From Anaeramoeba flamelloides (Eukaryota; Metamonada; Anaeramoebidae): a stretch of 64,000 nt of DNA. Each line of letters starts with the position of its first letter. Position 1 is the stretch's first letter. Shown in pieces: positions 60,967 to 64,000 of this stretch. The notes under the pieces are model-generated. The model was not told where the DNA came from, did no database searches, and saw only the letters and a list, made by a program, of their open reading frames with translations. The stretch spans positions 4,669,501-4,733,500 of the forward strand of contig JANTQA010000063.1 of NCBI GenBank assembly GCA_027625915.1, read 5' to 3'. Position numbers and translations under genes: made by a program.

Positions 60967-62100
60967 TTATAAAATATCGTTTACATCTGAATTTTCTCGA
61001 TCAGTCTCAATTTTCAACGATTGTACATTTTCATCTTTAGAATTTAAATTTTCATGATATTTTGGTAATTCTCTATAAATGAATTGCCTTAATCTGGGAT
61101 ACAATTTCCAGCTATATTTCCATTCAATATTATTGTGAGTGGCGTCTTTGATCCATAAGGGCTCAACAGTATTTGGAAACAATTGGTGTAACTTTTTACC
61201 ATGTTTAATTTCCACAATTTCGTCCTTCTCGCCATGTATCAAAAGTGTCTTTATGTTGATCTTTGGTGCCTTTTCCCAATTTTCAAACATGTCTATCGAG
61301 CGTATGCATACATGCCTGTTTGGTACCTTGACACAAGACAGAAATGCAGACATCAAAACTAGCCCATAAATGTCTGGATTTCTGGACGCAAGATCGGTTG
61401 CAACTGCTGACCCCAATGAGTGGCCCATAATAATTATTTTTGATTTTGGTATACCTTTTTCTTCGTTTAGCCACCTCAGCGCCGCCTGTGAAGCTAAATA
61501 ACAGTTCTTCTCAGAAATCTTGCCCTGCGAAAAGGGGTATCCACAATACTCATAAAGGCATACGTTGACCTTTAATTGGTAGACAAAGTTTTGGGCGAAA
61601 ATTGGTAATTGGAAAATTGACTCCGCATTTGCGTGTGAAAATAAAATTGTGTATGGCTCTTTCTTCTTTACTGTTCTTGTATTATTGGATTTTGAATTCA
61701 ACTTTTTTTGCTTTTCTCCATTATTGCTTTTGTTCTTTTTCTTATTCTTATTTTTATCAGTCTTTTTACTAATTTCGTCACTTTCATTCACTATTATATT
61801 TTCACTTTCGCTTTCTTGTTTTTGTTTTTGTTCTTGTTCTTGTTCTTGTTTTTGTTTTTGTTTTTGTTTTTGTTTTTGTTTTTGTTTTTGTTTTTGTTTT
61901 TGTTTTTTATAGTTTTTCTTCTTTTTTGTAAAGATAGAACTGGCGTACTGATAATAATATTGTTGTGTATTGTATGGAAACCAAAGTAATGGTATCTTAA
62001 GATTATTAGATGTTGTAACATAATGCGTATTATTTAAACAAACCATATCAACCCCTTTTGGTGGTTGAAAGATCGTTTTTGATACAAGCTTTTGTCCCAT
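60967..62100 (-). CDS. ABHD17: ABHD17-type alpha/beta hydrolase (probable protein depalmitoylase)
   Basis: ABHD17 enzymes remove palmitate from membrane proteins such as N-Ras in animals. This 377-residue protein starts MGQKLVSKTIFQPPK, with Gly2 placed for possible N-myristoylation. The hydrolase fold begins at about residue 147 (YTILFSHANAESIFQLP, oxyanion region), then NVCLYEYCGYPFSQGK. The nucleophile elbow is GHSLGSAVATDLA (Ser at about 226), with the acid in LLIHGEKDEIV (Asp at about 291) and the histidine in IKDATHNNIEW (about 320), so the full triad is present. Between the N-terminus and the fold sits an insertion of about 85 residues, mostly Lys-Gln and Glu-Gln dipeptides encoded by a hexanucleotide repeat, then Lys/Asn-rich sequence. 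The N-terminal Cys cluster used for membrane anchoring in animal ABHD17 is absent except for one Cys near residue 21. Intronless; ATG at 62100, stop TAA. Confidence 0.9.
   Translation of the reverse strand: MGQKLVSKTIFQPPKGVDMVCLNNTHYVTTSNNLKIPLLWFPYNTQQYYYQYASSIFTKKKKNYKKQKQKQKQKQKQKQKQKQKQEQEQEQKQKQESESENIIVNESDEISKKTDKNKNKKKNKSNNGEKQKKLNSKSNNTRTVKKKEPYTILFSHANAESIFQLPIFAQNFVYQLKVNVCLYEYCGYPFSQGKISEKNCYLASQAALRWLNEEKGIPKSKIIIMGHSLGSAVATDLASRNPDIYGLVLMSAFLSCVKVPNRHVCIRSIDMFENWEKAPKINIKTLLIHGEKDEIVEIKHGKKLHQLFPNTVEPLWIKDATHNNIEWKYSWKLYPRLRQFIYRELPKYHENLNSKDENVQSLKIETDRENSDVNDIL
61816..61910 (-). repeat. Hexanucleotide repeat encoding a Lys-Gln tract
   Basis: AAACAA/CAAGAA-type units (TTTTTG on the plus strand) repeat about 15 times inside the hydrolase gene, encoding KQ and EQ dipeptides. 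It is in frame and separates the N-terminal anchor region from the catalytic fold. Confidence 0.9.
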
Positions 62101-63098
62101 CTAAAAAAAATGAAGAAACGACAGTTTTGTTTTAATTTGATTTGAAATTGGCTTTGTTTTGTGACCAGAAAAAAGGGGATTTATTTTTTGGAAAAAAAAA
62201 AAAAGGTTTGTGTTTTGATGATTGAAACAAAAGGAAGAAAAATGATAATTTGCGAATTAAATATCTTATTCGAAGGGATTATTTAAAGAGTGTTTTTTTT
62301 TTGAATTCTTGTGATTTGAGTTTCCTCTAACCTCAAAATAAAGGGATCAATATTTTTATTGATCTTTCCATGAGAAATGAAAAAATTCAAAATTCCAAAT
62401 CATTAAAGTTTATGGATTCTTAAAGGAAATTAATAATTTAAGCTGAATTTTACAGAAATAAAAGAATTAAATTTGACTTTTGTCTCTTCAATAATCTTGA
62501 GAAAGTTGAAGGAAACTATTGTTCGATTTATTTTTTAACAAATAACTAATGTCATTCAAAGGTTCAAACAGTTTTGGTTTTTTGAAATTGTTCCAAATTT
62601 TCTTGGGAATTACAAGATCAAAATTCAACTTCTCTCAATTTTGAAGTTTTTACATTTCAACCTTTTAAAAAGATATAATTTAAACAACTTAACACCTTTT
62701 TTTGTAATAAGAGTTTCAGGTTATTGAAAGTTAGCAAATATTTTTCTTTTTTATAAAACTTTTCAAAATTTCAATTAAATTCAAAAGGTTATCTTTTGTG
62801 AATTATATTTTTTACCTTTTTTTTGGCTTATAAAGGTTTGTAGAGATTTTGGAAATGTGTAAAATATAATTGAGTATCAGAGAACTGAAATCTTTTAAAT
62901 CGTAAGCCTGAAAGATGGAAATTGTCTTGAATCTTTATATGGTGAAGATTTTGCAATAAATCAAAAAAAAAGAAATTGTATGTAAGTAATTTTGTAGTGA
63001 TTCATTCTTGTGGTGTTTCTTTTTTCATTAAAAAAAGAATAGGTTTTAATAAGAAATTGACTATCATCTTGTTTTTAGATAAGAACAAAAAAAAAAAA
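62101..63098. other. AT-rich spacer between hydrolase gene and tRNA locus
   Basis: The upstream region of the hydrolase gene. No gene, repeat family member or structured element was recognised. The last dozen bases (63087-63098) are an A-run that serves as the T-run terminator of the minus-strand tRNA locus. Confidence 0.6.
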
Positions 63099-63250
63099 GC
63101 ACAAGAATGGAATTGAACCACTGACCTCTTTGCATAATGACCGTGTTTAATAGTCACTGCCCACCAGGGCGAAGGTTTGTGATGATGATAAACCTTCTAA
63201 GGATCGAACTTAGAAATTGCAAATTGCTCTACGGGCTGAGCTACTCGTGC
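63099..63250 (-). tRNA. tRNA locus with long internal insertion (possible nested or permuted second tRNA)
   Basis: Read from 63250 on the minus strand: acceptor strand GCACGAG, TA, D-arm GCTC-AGCCCGTA-GAGC (a good A box). At the far end come AGGTC, T-arm AGTGG-TTCAATT-CCATT (a good B box) and CTTGTGC, which pairs with GCACGAG over 7 bp with one G-U. TTTGC (63222 region) and GCAAA (63130 region) can form the anticodon stem. A T-run follows immediately (63098-63087), as expected for a Pol III terminator. Between the stem halves lies an insertion of about 80 bases that itself contains a perfect T-arm (CTAAG-TTCGATC-CTTAG) and a 7 bp hairpin AAGGTTT/AAACCTT. The anticodon cannot be assigned: the expected U33 is missing in the simple reading, and D-loop G18 is replaced by C. 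It may be an intron-containing tRNA, a nested pair, or a pseudogene. Confidence 0.6.
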
Positions 63251-64000
63251 TTATTTATATATTTTATTATTAAAAGTTTTTTTTAGCAAAAACTATAAAG
63301 AAGAACTTTCTGTTTAAGAAAAAAATTTTTTGTATAGTTATTTTGGTTTTTTGTCGTTCGTTTTTTTCTGATATTAAATCTGGAACAGAGCGTGAAATTT
63401 ATTTCTTCTGTTTGTTAACATGGTCCAATCTTTTTGAATTGATTCTGTTGTTTGAATATTAATTGGATCAAATTATTTTCTTTTTCTTACACTTATAAAT
63501 TTGCAAGAAATAGATTGATATTTTAAAATTGGTTTTTGTTGTTTTCTCTCAACTTATTTGTTTGGTTGTCATTTTTTGGTTATTTTAGGTATACGTTGTG
63601 TTCTAATAATCCTAAATCAAAAAAATATTTTAGACTTTCCAATAATAATAATCAAACAATATTTTTTTACCGATTTTAATTTCAAATACCTAGAACCAAC
63701 CATTCAATTTTTTTTGAGGAATTGGTTTGTAAATTGTTGTAATTAAATAAGGAGTCAGTTACAAAGGAAGCCAATAAATTGCTTTGTTGAGTTCAAATTT
63801 CTTTATTCGATTCGTAATTGAATTAAGTTTTTTGTTTTGTTTTTTTCATTAAAAGCATTTATTCAATTTTATCTATTTCTCTCATGATATAAAAATAAAA
63901 AAAGAAATAGAATAGTACTTTTGGAAAGATTAGTGAGATCCCATTGCAAAATAAACCAAAGTTGATTGTTGAGTCTACCATTTTTATCAATCAAAATGTT
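63251..64000. other. AT-rich right end of window, possible partial exon at the edge
   Basis: Mostly featureless. From 64000 to 63919 on the minus strand a frame reads ILIDKNGRLNNQLWFILQWD then LTNLSK, followed by GTACTA, which could be the end of an exon of a gene beyond the right edge. This rests on composition only. Confidence 0.25.

Overview
This 64 kb window is extremely AT-rich nuclear DNA from a eukaryotic microbe. The evidence is GT-AG introns with donors such as GTAAGT, GTAACT and GTATGA; eukaryote-only genes (exportin-7, FIP1, PIG-P, DOCK, ABHD17); Lys/Glu- and Asn-rich low-complexity insertions inside proteins; LINE remnants; and a Pol III tRNA locus. TAA and TAG are used as stops. 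The overall style fits an Anaeramoeba-like metamonad or another AT-rich amoeboid protist, but no taxonomic marker is present, so this is inference.

Layout. 1-6987 (-): 5' part of a DOCK-family Rho-GTPase exchange factor (SH3 exon, 3.75 kb intron, then a long exon with a DHR-1 domain running off the left edge). 7075-9259 (-): a small three-exon gene of unknown function. 13075-16911 (+): exportin-7. 22177-23025 (+): FIP1 with an RGG tail, followed at 25396-25815 (+) by a small RG-rich protein. 30458-32352 (-): a three-exon charged coiled-coil protein. 36662-38374 (+): a Stealth-family sugar-phosphate transferase with a signal anchor. 45145-45989 (+): a two-exon gene of unknown function. 49251-55143 (+): three-exon PIG-P, whose first membrane helix is split by a 4.6 kb intron. 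60967-62100 (-): an ABHD17-type hydrolase. 63099-63250 (-): a tRNA locus of unusual, apparently nested structure.

Space between and inside genes is filled with decayed repeats: four copies of one LINE family; six clusters of modular hairpins joined by a conserved, comparatively GC-rich linker; Tc1/mariner-type MITEs with TA target sites; a foldback element present twice; and several dispersed AT-rich repeats. The two longest introns (DOCK, PIG-P) each carry a LINE fragment antisense to the gene, with a hairpin cluster at the LINE's 3' side.

The genes do not form an operon or an obvious pathway. They are housekeeping functions (nuclear transport, mRNA 3'-end formation, GPI anchors, glycan phosphorylation, Rac/Cdc42 signalling, depalmitoylation). 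The exon joins were made by reading frame, splice signals and, for DOCK and PIG-P, gap-free alignment from memory to known family sequences across the junction; no transcript data were available.
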